Assembly: GCA_964600075.1 (NCBI GenBank)
Contig: CAZRIE010000001.1
Location: forward strand, 1 to 64,000
Source of the DNA: CAZRIE01 sp964600075
Lineage (GTDB): Bacteria; Bacteroidota; Bacteroidia; Flavobacteriales; Flavobacteriaceae
Direction: 5' to 3'
DNA length: 64,000 nt
Both the position numbers and the translations under genes were made by a program. This document shows, in pieces, positions 7,740-17,093 of this stretch; the stretch's first letter is position 1; each line of letters begins with the position of its first letter. Below the pieces are notes generated by a model. The model did no database searches. It was given only the letters and a program-made list of their open reading frames with translations, and had not been told where the DNA came from.

Positions 7740-9209
7740 CTAGCTATTCTTTTCTTTAAAGCCCGCGACCATGCCGTATTTCTTCTTTCGGTACTGTTCG
7801 GTAATACGGTCTAACAAATAGTTTTTCATTGCAAAACCAATGACGCCAAGTACCGATAAAAGAACAATAGCCGCTTCTAACGATAAAAGGTAATACAATA
7901 CGGTGAAAATCAAGATAGGTGCGCCCAACACAGGCAACATTATCAAAAATTGAGTGGCACTGGTGCCTTGCATATTCCCGAATGGACTTTTATCCAATTC
8001 TATTCGCTTCTTATTGAAAGAACCAAAAAATAAAATGACTGGTATATTTACTCCTAAATTGTAGAGAGCACATCCGAAATTAATGGCCAAGGCCTGCCAT
8101 CCAAAGTAGACATAGGGTATCGTAAGAAAGAACATGACAATAACACTAACTGAAATCAAAGTGGCCTTAGATTCCAAATACTTGCGCAGGGGAATGTTCT
8201 GTGACATCATCATACCATAATAACTACTGTCCCAAGCTGGGATAAACTGTCCAAAATTAGTCAGGAAAATACCCGTCATAAATATGCCCAAAAATGCCAT
8301 CATGGGCATCATGCTACTGTACATGTCCTGGGTATAGAATACCAATCCGTAAAAAACGAAAAGTAAGGAAATGTATACCTGCGATTTTGTTCTTTTGTTT
8401 CGCCAGATCATCTTCAAATCGAGCTGTAGAAAGGGCCCCATCTCCCCAAATTTCTTGGTCCATGCCAAATCAGAAGTATTCGCCACTTTCGTTTCTGCCT
8501 TTAAACTGGCATCTAAATAAATTTTGTTCTTTAAAAAACGATAGTTAACATAGTAAATAAAGATTACGAATACCACAGGCACCAATACCGTAATCGGGTA
8601 GGCATACAATGCATGAAAAATAGGGCCAAAAAATTCTTTGACGTCCACTACCTGAAAATAATCCAATCCATAACATAAAACGATGATGCTCACAATAGCG
8701 ATCAACACTTTTTCATTCTTGTTTATGAGCAGATTGATATAGTTTACACACAGCACAATGGCAATAATAGCGATGACCCAAAGCAAAACGTTGAGTGCTG
8801 AATATCCGTGAAATAAAAGGACTATGGCAAAGGGAACAAAAAAGAAAAGGGAGAGTAAATTATAGATCGATGCCCCTGAGCGCGCTAAAATATAATGAGC
8901 AATCGCACTTTTTTTTACCGGCGTGGTGAGAAAGGGTTTAATATCCATCACGGGTAATTTCTGCATAAAGTAGCGAAGAAACAGCTCTATCAGTACCCAA
9001 TAGATAAAGTATTGGCTAATCACCCACATGGGGTTTTGATCAGGGAAAATTTTACGGAGGATAAAATACATTCCCGAACCGGCGCCGGCTAAATACAAAA
9101 GCATCATTATACCAAAAAATCCCATCAATATTTTTATCGCAAGGCTCTTTCCCAGATTGGACGATCTAAAAAACGATTTCCATTGAAGATTGGTAAATTG
9201 TTTGAACAT
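7740..9209 (-). CDS. DUF5687 family ABC transporter membrane protein
   Basis: A 489-residue protein with roughly 10-12 hydrophobic segments, a short basic N-terminus (MFKQFTNLQWKSFFRSSNLGKS) and a basic C-terminus (RKKKYGMVAG). It resembles DUF5687, a Bacteroidota family paired with ABC ATPases, and here the ATPase gene follows at once. I chose the ATG at 9209; a TTG start 12 codons upstream is less likely. Together the two genes probably encode an exporter or a membrane-remodelling ABC system of unknown substrate. Confidence 0.8.
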   Translation of the reverse strand: MFKQFTNLQWKSFFRSSNLGKSLAIKILMGFFGIMMLLYLAGAGSGMYFILRKIFPDQNPMWVISQYFIYWVLIELFLRYFMQKLPVMDIKPFLTTPVKKSAIAHYILARSGASIYNLLSLFFFVPFAIVLLFHGYSALNVLLWVIAIIAIVLCVNYINLLINKNEKVLIAIVSIIVLCYGLDYFQVVDVKEFFGPIFHALYAYPITVLVPVVFVIFIYYVNYRFLKNKIYLDASLKAETKVANTSDLAWTKKFGEMGPFLQLDLKMIWRNKRTKSQVYISLLFVFYGLVFYTQDMYSSMMPMMAFLGIFMTGIFLTNFGQFIPAWDSSYYGMMMSQNIPLRKYLESKATLISVSVIVMFFLTIPYVYFGWQALAINFGCALYNLGVNIPVILFFGSFNKKRIELDKSPFGNMQGTSATQFLIMLPVLGAPILIFTVLYYLLSLEAAIVLLSVLGVIGFAMKNYLLDRITEQYRKKKYGMVAGFKEKNS

Positions 9210-9314
9210 AAGGGTTGGAAGTTTGTTCGAATCGTTAGTGTCCAAAGTATAAAATTCGTTACAGGGGAGAATGATTTTTTTTGTTTTTCCGTTTTATATG
9301 GTGCTTCCAATGCT

Positions 9315-9322
9315 TAATTTTG
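9315..9322 (+). promoter_or_regulatory. Possible -7 element (TAATTTTG) before the reductase gene
   Basis: TAATTTTG matches TAnnTTTG 27 bp before the ATG at 9350 in the divergent spacer. No TTG is found at -33 spacing, so support is weak. Confidence 0.25.
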
Positions 9323-9349
9323 CAGTCCATTAAACCAAAACTAGATTTT

Positions 9350-10399
9350 ATGGCTAATTTTCATCCCCTCACGGTTAAACATATCAAGCCCCTTACGCCC
9401 AGTTCGGTGGCGATTACGTTCAACGTACCCAAAGACCTGATACAGACCTTCGATTTTGTTCCCGGGCAATATATTACCATTAAAAAGGAAATTAAGGGGA
9501 AAGAATTGCGAAGGGCCTACTCTATCTGTTCATCGCCGAAAAGCGATTCTTTTAGCATAGGTGTGAAAAAAGTAGATAAAGGTGGGTTTTCAGATTACGC
9601 ACATACAAAACTGACTGCCGGAGATATTCTTGAGGTAATGCCACCGGAAGGCCGTTTTACGTTTTCATCTTCCGGAAGTCCTAAAAATATAGCGGCTTTC
9701 GCCGCGGGTAGTGGTATTACACCTATATTGAGTATTGCCAAAGCAGTTCTAGAAAGTCATCCGAAAAGCAAGTTTGTGCTTGTGTACGGCAACAAATCGT
9801 ACAAAGAGACGATGTTCTATACCGATTTGGTCAAGTTAGAATTAGATTATTCCGGCCGTTTCTTTACCTATTTTATTACCAGTCAGACCCAAGAAGATAA
9901 TTCCCTTTTTGGCCGCATCGATACCTCAACGATAAACTATGCGCTAAAAAACAAACACAAGGACACCGATTTTGACGCCTACTACTTGTGCGGTCCTGAG
10001 GCTATGATCAATTTGGTTTCCGACACCTTACAGGATAACGATATTCCAAAAGAGAAAATACATTTTGAACTGTTCACTTCAACCGAAATATTGGACGAAA
10101 TTCCTGTCACTGCAGAAGGACGGACGCAACTAACCATTACTCTTGATGATGAAGAGTTCAACCTGACCATGGCCAAAAAAGAACTTGTCTTAGATGCCGT
10201 TCTCAAGGAAAATATCGATGCCCCGTACTCGTGCCAAGGCGGTGTTTGCAGTAGCTGTATCGCCCGTGTGGTGGAAGGCAAGGCTGAAATGGTCAAAAAC
10301 CAGATCTTGACTGATGGCGAAATCGCAGATGGTTTTATTTTGACCTGTCAGGCGCATCCGTTGACCCCTATTTTGAAGGTAGATTACGATGATGTTTGA
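9350..10399 (+). CDS. PaaE-like ferredoxin reductase with C-terminal 2Fe-2S domain
   Basis: This 349-residue flavoprotein reductase passes electrons from NAD(P)H through FAD to a plant-type 2Fe-2S cluster. The FAD domain (about 1-105) has the RRAYSICSSP flavin motif. The NAD(P) domain (about 110-235) includes AFAAGSGITPILSI and ends in the CGPEAM motif. The ferredoxin domain (about 265-349) has the cluster cysteines in CQGGVCSSC and LTCQAHP. This layout is that of PaaE (phenylacetyl-CoA epoxidase reductase) and related oxygenase reductases, but no paa oxygenase genes are nearby, so the partner is unknown. The ATG at 9350 (MANFHPL) fits the family N-terminus; an upstream TTG is ignored. Confidence 0.88.
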   Translation: MANFHPLTVKHIKPLTPSSVAITFNVPKDLIQTFDFVPGQYITIKKEIKGKELRRAYSICSSPKSDSFSIGVKKVDKGGFSDYAHTKLTAGDILEVMPPEGRFTFSSSGSPKNIAAFAAGSGITPILSIAKAVLESHPKSKFVLVYGNKSYKETMFYTDLVKLELDYSGRFFTYFITSQTQEDNSLFGRIDTSTINYALKNKHKDTDFDAYYLCGPEAMINLVSDTLQDNDIPKEKIHFELFTSTEILDEIPVTAEGRTQLTITLDDEEFNLTMAKKELVLDAVLKENIDAPYSCQGGVCSSCIARVVEGKAEMVKNQILTDGEIADGFILTCQAHPLTPILKVDYDDV

Positions 10400-10481
10400 A
10401 AAGTAGTTTTCAGTAGGCAGGGGCAGTAGACAGCTAAATATTTTAAATTATAGTGTCGGTTATTTTTGAGAAAGTACCATT

Positions 10482-11261
10482 TCAGCTATTAACGCCCAGC
10501 TCCTCTAATTTTCTGACGGTATGCTCATATCCGATTTGATAGGCCTTTTCGATACCCTTTCTATCCAATACGCCGATTTTTTCAAGTTCCTTAAACTCTA
10601 ACAACAAATTGCAGGCATCTAATTTACTACGGTTGATGGCGTAAATCATAAGGCCTGTAACTCGACCGGTAATCTGAAGTGAGTTTTTCAAAGCATTTTT
10701 GTTAAGTTGACCGACAACAGAAACATTACTTCCAATAATAAAGTCGACCTCACCAAGTACAGGTTCTAACGGAAAGTTATTCATAATACCCCCATCGGCG
10801 TACATCTGTCCGTTTAAGTTCACCGGGCTAAAAACTGGCGGTAACGCGGCCGATGCCAGCAAAGTACGTATCAGCGGGCCTTTTGAGAAATAGGTTTGCT
10901 CGCCTTGCTGTAAATTGGTCGCCACTACATGCAATTTACGCTCCAGAGCATCAAAACTATCCTCAGGGAAATAGCCCTTGAAAATATCAAAATACCTATC
11001 GGTATCAAGAAATCCGGGCTTTAAAATGGTTATGAAATTATACTTGAACAAAGGCGTCTCTTTAAAGAACGAAAGCATGTCTTCTACAGAATTACCATTT
11101 GCATAAAGAGCGCCGACCAAGGCACCAACACTACTGCCACTGACTACTTTCGCAGAAATACCAAATTCGTTCATCGCACGGATCATCCCAATATGGGCCA
11201 TACCGCGAACACCGCCACCTGAAAGCACGAGACCTATTGATTTAGATTGCAGTTCTTTCAT
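10482..11261 (-). CDS. Patatin-like phospholipase family protein
   Basis: A 259-residue protein of the RssA/patatin group of Ser-Asp dyad lipid hydrolases. The oxyanion loop is GGGVRG (15-20), the nucleophile elbow is GSSVG with Ser44, and the catalytic aspartate is in YADGGIMNNFP. No signal peptide is seen, so a cytoplasmic or membrane-associated location is expected. Length is typical of RssA-like proteins. It converges with the reductase gene across an 82-bp spacer with degenerate CAGTAGR repeats and is divergent from the next plus-strand operon. The lipid substrate cannot be assigned. Confidence 0.92.
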   Translation of the reverse strand: MKELQSKSIGLVLSGGGVRGMAHIGMIRAMNEFGISAKVVSGSSVGALVGALYANGNSVEDMLSFFKETPLFKYNFITILKPGFLDTDRYFDIFKGYFPEDSFDALERKLHVVATNLQQGEQTYFSKGPLIRTLLASAALPPVFSPVNLNGQMYADGGIMNNFPLEPVLGEVDFIIGSNVSVVGQLNKNALKNSLQITGRVTGLMIYAINRSKLDACNLLLEFKELEKIGVLDRKGIEKAYQIGYEHTVRKLEELGVNS

Positions 11262-11303
11262 AATGACTTACTGATTGGGCAACGTTACTTACCAATTCAA
11301 TAT

Positions 11304-11311
11304 CAAAAGTA
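11304..11311 (-). promoter_or_regulatory. Possible -7 element (TACTTTTG) for the patatin gene
   Basis: The minus strand reads TACTTTTG, 43 bp before the patatin ATG, matching TAnnTTTG. No clear TTG at -33. Confidence 0.3.
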
Positions 11312-11445
11312 CCTAAATACTTGTTCTCGGCACTTTACTTACAACATTATGCCCTTTTTAAGCCAAATATGAAAAATGCTTTTAACAGTCTTTTAAAGTA
11401 AGTTGTTCAAAAACTAGCGACCAAATGTGAAATATATTTTTATTG

Positions 11446-11453
11446 TACGTTTG
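11446..11453 (+). promoter_or_regulatory. Possible -7 element (TACGTTTG) for the arsenosugar-type operon
   Basis: TACGTTTG matches the Bacteroidota -7 consensus 17 bp before the ATG at 11471, the first gene of a plus-strand block. A -33 TTG at the proper distance is absent. If used, the leader would be only about 12 nt. Confidence 0.3.
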
Positions 11454-11470
11454 TAAGAATTATCGCTAAG

Positions 11471-12166
11471 ATGCGTTTGACCCCACAAAAAGAAGTTGCC
11501 ATTTTGGTATTCGCCAATTCTTCGGCCGAAGAATTGAACAATAAGCACATTCCTAAAAGTGGTCGGTTGTTTGATTCCTTTACCAACAGAACCCTTGCTA
11601 CGGTCAAAAAAACGCAGTTTCCCTATTTTCATGTAACGGAAAGGCAACAAAATGGAGGTAGCTTCGGTGAACGATTCACCAATGCCATCCAATCTGTTTT
11701 TGACAAAGGCTACGAACGCGTTATTACTATCGGTAATGATACTCCACATTTACAAGCACCGCACATTATTGAGACTGCCAAGCAATTAGTGCAAGGCAAG
11801 ACGGTCCTGGGCCCATCGGCAGATGGCGGATTTTATTTAATGGGATTACATAAATCGCAATTCAACGCTTCCGAATTCGAAAAACTATCTTGGCAAACGG
11901 CTTCATTGTTTAAAGAAGTTTCCGCTTTATTGGGCGTCGAAAGCAAGCAAGCAATCCGATTGCAGACGCTGTTCGATATAGATAACCTTAATGACCTCAA
12001 GCTATTTATTGACCGTTTTAATAATATCCCTGAAAAGCTTTTCAAGATTATCAGGTCGCTTTTGGCAAGAGCCTCCCAGGGTTTTCGTTTCCTATTCCTG
12101 TTTTTTGAAAATCAGCTGCCAAAAGCCTTTTATAACAAAGGTTCTCCCGTAGTGCTACGGTCCTAG
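11471..12166 (+). CDS. CofC-like glycosyltransferase (DUF2064), arsenosugar-cluster type
   Basis: A 231-residue nucleotidyl/glycosyltransferase-fold protein of the DUF2064 family, often annotated as an arsenosugar biosynthesis glycosyltransferase because it co-occurs with ArsS. Visible motifs are GNDTPHL (the usual G-D-S/T-P), SADGGFYLMG and a C-terminal FDIDNLNDL. The family start (about 1-20) has the usual VAILVFAN strand. Here it is the first gene of the plus-strand block that ends with arsS, although the SusC/SusD genes intervene. The reaction is not proven for this family; transfer of a sugar during arsenosugar assembly is inferred from genomic association. Confidence 0.8.
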   Translation: MRLTPQKEVAILVFANSSAEELNNKHIPKSGRLFDSFTNRTLATVKKTQFPYFHVTERQQNGGSFGERFTNAIQSVFDKGYERVITIGNDTPHLQAPHIIETAKQLVQGKTVLGPSADGGFYLMGLHKSQFNASEFEKLSWQTASLFKEVSALLGVESKQAIRLQTLFDIDNLNDLKLFIDRFNNIPEKLFKIIRSLLARASQGFRFLFLFFENQLPKAFYNKGSPVVLRS

Positions 12167-12231
12167 GTTTCAAAAATGATGTGACTTCTTTTTCACATCG
12201 GTTCCCTAACTATTCAGATTTTTAACCGTAG

Positions 12232-15200
12232 ATGAAGTACGTGTTTTTAACAATGACACTTTGTATGTCAATGTGGTGCTCCGCACAAATTTATATTCGC
12301 GGTACTATTACCGATACAAACGGCGAACCCATACCTTATGTAAATGTGGTTTGGGTGGGCACTAAAAAAGGGACTGTTACCAACGAGGCCGGCGAATATT
12401 CCATTGAAGTGGATACCACTACAGGCGAACTTGAGTTTTCCGCATTAGGTTTTAGAAAACAACAAGTTCCGATTGCAAATAGACGTACCATCGGGGTCAT
12501 ATTACAAGAGAGCGCACAGGCACTCGACGAAGTGGTTCTCACCGCTTTCGGCCTAAAACGAGAAACCAAAGAACTCGGCTATGTAGTTCAAAGCTTAGAT
12601 TCTGAAGCTGTTACCGAAGTTAAATCGGTCAATTTTTTGGATAACCTTTCGGGGAAATTAGCCGGGGTAAGCATCACTCAAGGAGCTACCGGAGTGGGGT
12701 CTTCCTCAAAGATTACCATTCGGGGCGAAGCATCGTTCTCTAACAACAATCCGCTTTTTGTGGTCGATGGCATTCCTATCAATAACAATTCCGTCTTCAA
12801 TTTTACGAGCGAAGCAGCGGCCGGTTTTCAAGAAATAGACTTCGGCAATGGTGCTATGGAAGTTAACCCTGATGACATCGCAGCTGTATCCGTACTCAAA
12901 GGGCCAAGTGCTGCGGCCCTCTATGGTACACGCGCCTCGAACGGCGTTATCGTCATCGAGACCAAAAATGGGAGTGGCTCAAAAGGTCTAGGTATTAGCT
13001 ATAATACCAGCTTTTTCTTGGATTCGGCTTTTCGGCTTCCCGATTTTCAAAACGAATATGGTCAGGGGAACTCAGGCGAATTCGCTTTTGTCGACGGACT
13101 CGGCGGTGGCACTAACGACAACATCACCTACAGTTGGGGGCCACGGTTGGATATAGGAACCCTTGTGCCACAGTTCGATAGTCCGGTTACTTTGGCCGAC
13201 GGCTCAATAGTTCGTGGAGGTGATACCTCTTTGTATAGCGGATTACCGATTCAACCGACGCCTTTTAATTCCAATCCCGATAATTTGAAGAACTTTTATG
13301 AATCGGGAACGACTTTTATTAACAATCTGGCAATTTCTTCGGCTTTCGATAAAGGGAATTTTCGGCTTTCCTTTACCGATTTGCGGAGTGAGTCAATCAT
13401 TCCCGGAGTGAACTTAGACCGTCAGACCGTAAGTGCCCGTTTAGGTTTTCAGCCTACGGAAAAACTGCGTATCAATTCCTCGATCAGCTACATCAATTCG
13501 CAGAGCGACAATAGACCTTCGAACGGCTATGGCTCAGAAAACGTCAACTATTCCTTGGTTGCTTGGGGTCCACGTTCCTTAAATATCAATAATCTTAAAA
13601 ACTATTGGCAACCCGGGCTTGAAGGCACACAACAGTACTCTTTTAATTACACATTTTTTGACAACCCCTATTTTATCCTCTTCGAAAACCGCAATTCGTT
13701 CAATCGCGACCGGGTTTTTGGAAATATTTCAGCAACCTACGACATCACCGATAAGCTAACAGCAACAATTCGTAGCGGAATGGACTATTCTAACGAAACC
13801 CGCCAATTGCGCAGGGCTTTTAGCTCGAACCGTTTTAACAATGGGGGTTATGCCGAGCACGATGTGTTTTTTCGGGAAATCAATACCGATTTCCTTTTGA
13901 ACTATAGGGGCAATTTCAATGATTTAACGGTAGATATTTCTGTGGGCGGTAACCGAATGGACCAAAAAGCCTTTACAGGTCAGTCTCAGACCACAAGCCT
14001 CGCTCAACCGGGAATTTTTAGATTATCGAACGCCGCTTCACCGATTGAAGTTTTCGAATTCGAATCGAACAAACGTATCAACAGTTTCTATGGTATCGCA
14101 AAATTTGGATACAAAGATTTTCTTTTCTTGGATGTTACGGGAAGGAACGATTGGTCGAGTGCCTTGGCGACGACCTTTTCAGTGGACAATACGTCTTTTT
14201 TCTATCCATCTGTCTCCAATAGCTTCGTCATATCGGAACTTATCGACATGCCCCAGGCCATATCTTTTGCCAAACTACGGGCCAGTTGGGCACAAGTGGG
14301 TAATGATACGAACCCATATCAGACCACAGGTGCATTTGTAGCACAAACACCTTTTAACGGACAGCCCACTTTTAGCGATCAGAACACGATTGCCAATCCC
14401 AATCTAAAACCAGAGCGTACCTCATCTTTCGAGGTCGGTGCAGACATTCGCTTTTTTAGAGACCGATTGAACTTCGATATTTCCTATTACAATGCCCTCA
14501 CGGAAGACCAGATCATTTCGTTGCCCATCGGTATTTCTTCAGGCTTTACGCAGCAAGTGGTGAACGGGGGTAAAGTCCGTTCGAAGGGTCTTGAAATTAT
14601 TGCAGGCATTGTCCCTATAAACACTGTGGATTTTAGATGGAACAGTACCTTAAACTTTAGCACGAACCGAGCAATCGTAGAAAATCTACCTCAGGAAGAA
14701 GGGCGATTAACGCTTGCTTATTCCCGTATCTATGACAGCCAAAACCAAGTGGTATTTTTGCAGGTCGAAGAAGGCGGGCGTATCGGAGATTTATATGGCA
14801 CGGGCTATTTGAAGAATGAAAACGGTGATTTTATCTTGACAGATGAAGGCCGTTATATTCCCGATAACAATCTGCAAAAACTGGGCAACTACAATCCCAA
14901 TTTTATGTTGGGTTTCAATAACCAATTCAATTATAGGCAGTGGGATTTGGGCTTTCTGTTCGATTGGCGCCAAGGTGGAATTCTAGTTTCGCGAACTCGA
15001 GCTTTGGGAAATGTCGGCGGACAATTGGCCGAAACGGCATTTCGACCTGAAGAAGGTATCATAGCTGAAGGAGTCGTTAATATTGGCACCGAGGAAAGTC
15101 CTGTATATGAAGCCAATACCGTTGCCGTAACCCCAGAAAGCTATTACCGCCAATTCTACGACCGCAATCACGAGGAGAACAATACGTACGATGCTTCCTT

Positions 15201-15435
15201 TTTAAAACTTAGGCAATTCTCGGTTGGATACACGTTCGATGAACTGAGCCTTTTCAATCAAGATGCTACGCTGCGGCTGTCAGTAATCGGTAGAAACCTG
15301 TTCGCTTTTACCGAAAACCCACATTTTGACCCTGAACAATTGGCTGTACAAGGCCAAGGTTTTATAGGAGGTGTTGAGGATATGTCGTACGCGACTACAC
15401 GTAGTATCGGATTTAAGGCAGGATTTAACTTTTAA
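12232..15435 (+). CDS. SusC/RagA-family TonB-linked outer membrane receptor
   Basis: A 1067-residue TonB-dependent importer. A signal peptide ends near CSAQ (residue 19). A carboxypeptidase regulatory-like domain follows (about 22-98), then the plug (about 105-240) with the SusC-type SNNNPLFVVDGIPINN and VSVLKGPSAAALYGTRASNG motifs, and a 22-strand barrel ending in ...IGFKAGFNF with a terminal aromatic. It is paired with the SusD-like lipoprotein immediately downstream, so together they should form a lidded import channel. The neighbouring symporter and ArsS-type enzymes suggest a small organic solute rather than a glycan, which is inference. ATG start at 12232. Confidence 0.93.
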   Translation: MKYVFLTMTLCMSMWCSAQIYIRGTITDTNGEPIPYVNVVWVGTKKGTVTNEAGEYSIEVDTTTGELEFSALGFRKQQVPIANRRTIGVILQESAQALDEVVLTAFGLKRETKELGYVVQSLDSEAVTEVKSVNFLDNLSGKLAGVSITQGATGVGSSSKITIRGEASFSNNNPLFVVDGIPINNNSVFNFTSEAAAGFQEIDFGNGAMEVNPDDIAAVSVLKGPSAAALYGTRASNGVIVIETKNGSGSKGLGISYNTSFFLDSAFRLPDFQNEYGQGNSGEFAFVDGLGGGTNDNITYSWGPRLDIGTLVPQFDSPVTLADGSIVRGGDTSLYSGLPIQPTPFNSNPDNLKNFYESGTTFINNLAISSAFDKGNFRLSFTDLRSESIIPGVNLDRQTVSARLGFQPTEKLRINSSISYINSQSDNRPSNGYGSENVNYSLVAWGPRSLNINNLKNYWQPGLEGTQQYSFNYTFFDNPYFILFENRNSFNRDRVFGNISATYDITDKLTATIRSGMDYSNETRQLRRAFSSNRFNNGGYAEHDVFFREINTDFLLNYRGNFNDLTVDISVGGNRMDQKAFTGQSQTTSLAQPGIFRLSNAASPIEVFEFESNKRINSFYGIAKFGYKDFLFLDVTGRNDWSSALATTFSVDNTSFFYPSVSNSFVISELIDMPQAISFAKLRASWAQVGNDTNPYQTTGAFVAQTPFNGQPTFSDQNTIANPNLKPERTSSFEVGADIRFFRDRLNFDISYYNALTEDQIISLPIGISSGFTQQVVNGGKVRSKGLEIIAGIVPINTVDFRWNSTLNFSTNRAIVENLPQEEGRLTLAYSRIYDSQNQVVFLQVEEGGRIGDLYGTGYLKNENGDFILTDEGRYIPDNNLQKLGNYNPNFMLGFNNQFNYRQWDLGFLFDWRQGGILVSRTRALGNVGGQLAETAFRPEEGIIAEGVVNIGTEESPVYEANTVAVTPESYYRQFYDRNHEENNTYDASFLKLRQFSVGYTFDELSLFNQDATLRLSVIGRNLFAFTENPHFDPEQLAVQGQGFIGGVEDMSYATTRSIGFKAGFNF

Positions 15436-15526
15436 TAGGATGGAGATTGACTATTTATATAATTATTTGAATACAATTCTAGAAAGATTAGGAAGCTTGT
15501 TGTCCTTTAAAGGCACACCCCTTAAT

Positions 15527-17023
15527 ATGCTCTTTTTAGAAGGAAAACTGTTGCGCAAGACCTTCCGTCTTATAAAGAAGGGACCGAGGATGGTGTTCTC
15601 ATTAGTTACAGTTTCTCTTGTTATGCTATTTGTTTCTTCCTGCACCAAAGATTTCGAGGAAATCAATACCAACCCTAACGCACCGGTTTCCGTACAACCA
15701 AGTCTCCTGTTAAGGCAAGTCATTTACGATTATGGCGAGCAGATGTCTTACGAAGGTTTTACCGCTGGTAATCTTTTAGGGCAGTATACCACCGCATTGG
15801 ACTTTAATCTCTTCGATCGCCACAACCTAAAATCCCCGCAGTTAGGCGGTAATCCCTGGCCGATTTTCTATCAGAATTTACGCGATAACGAGAATATTCT
15901 AAACCAGTCTTTGACGAATGAAACCTATACCGTTTACGAAGGCCCTGCACGGATTATGAAAGCCTATATGGCAGCGGCGTTGACCGATTTATTCGGAGAT
16001 GTGCCCTACACAGAAGCTTTTAAGGGAAAAGAAGTGACGGTTACACCGACCTACGATGCGCAAGAAGACATCTATTTGGGCGAAGGTGGTATTCTGGATA
16101 ATCTGGATAAGGGCATAGCGGCCATTAATAACTATTCGGGCACGATTCCGTTAGAGGGTGATATTCTTTTTCAGGGTGATTTAGAAGGTTGGGTACGCTT
16201 TGCGAATTCCCTAAAAATCAAATACCTGATGCGGATTTCAGCAAAACAAGATGTTTCGGCCGAGGTACAGGCACTTTTTGACACCGCGAACTTTATTGAC
16301 GAGAATATAGAAAATGCAGGCTTCGATTTTACCGATGGGGAACCGAACAACTTCCGGTTGGCGCGATTACGTATCGGGGACTTTAACAATTTCGTGCTTT
16401 CGGAAACCATGGAAGAAATTTTGACCGATTTGAACGACCCGCGGACCGCAATCTTGTTCCGGCCCTTTGGTAATAGTGACTCAGGGGAGTTCAATGGACT
16501 GCTAAACGGTATCGATGCCTCACAGACTTCGATTGCCCTGGCCGATTATTCGTTGGCAGGAAAGATATTCCGTGAAAACACGGGTCGTCTAGACGCCAAT
16601 TTTATGACCAGTTGGGAGACCTACTTTTTATTGGCGGAGGCGGCAGAGCTTGGTTTTATTACCGCCAGTGCAAAAGAGTTATATGAAACCGGCGTGGCTC
16701 AAGCCTTCGCGTATTGGCAGACCGATATGCCCAATGACTATTTAACAGCGGGAGCTTTCTTTGATGCCGGTGACCCTTTGGAGAACATCATCACCCAAAA
16801 ATGGATCGCGAATATCATCAACGGTTTTGAAGGTTGGGTTGAATACCGAAGAACGGGGTTTCCCGTACTCAAAACGATTTCGGCAAGTTTGAATAAGGAT
16901 TTGATTCCCGTACGTATGCCCTACCCGGCTGAGGAAGAAGCGCTGAACAGCGCGAATTATGCTGATGCATCATCAAAAACAGATGGGAATAGTATTAATG
17001 TAAAAGTGTGGTGGGACAATTAA
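15527..17023 (+). CDS. SusD/RagB-family outer membrane lipoprotein (SusD-like_2)
   Basis: The surface lipoprotein lid of the SusC importer. The lipobox is LFVSSC, followed by the family TKDFEEINTNPNAP pattern typical of SusD-like_2 proteins. The body is helical/TPR-like and the C-terminus ends ...NSINVKVWWDN. The start is unclear: ATGs at 15440, 15527 and 15590 are in frame. The stretch 15440-15526 is very AT-rich and looks non-coding; 15590 would leave a signal with no basic residues. I prefer 15527, which gives a basic n-region (KLLRKTFRLIKK) before the hydrophobic core. It follows SusC directly and precedes a symporter gene. Confidence 0.9.
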   Translation: MLFLEGKLLRKTFRLIKKGPRMVFSLVTVSLVMLFVSSCTKDFEEINTNPNAPVSVQPSLLLRQVIYDYGEQMSYEGFTAGNLLGQYTTALDFNLFDRHNLKSPQLGGNPWPIFYQNLRDNENILNQSLTNETYTVYEGPARIMKAYMAAALTDLFGDVPYTEAFKGKEVTVTPTYDAQEDIYLGEGGILDNLDKGIAAINNYSGTIPLEGDILFQGDLEGWVRFANSLKIKYLMRISAKQDVSAEVQALFDTANFIDENIENAGFDFTDGEPNNFRLARLRIGDFNNFVLSETMEEILTDLNDPRTAILFRPFGNSDSGEFNGLLNGIDASQTSIALADYSLAGKIFRENTGRLDANFMTSWETYFLLAEAAELGFITASAKELYETGVAQAFAYWQTDMPNDYLTAGAFFDAGDPLENIITQKWIANIINGFEGWVEYRRTGFPVLKTISASLNKDLIPVRMPYPAEEEALNSANYADASSKTDGNSINVKVWWDN

Positions 17024-17093
17024 GTAGGCAGCAACAGTTGGCAGTTTTATTGCGCGACTGAATACTATTTACTGAAAACTGATTACCGAAAAT

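Noticed and set aside
9281..9349. N-terminal extension of the reductase from a TTG
   Set aside because: The extension is hydrophobic and unlike family N-termini, and it spans a likely -7 element; the ATG at 9350 is better.
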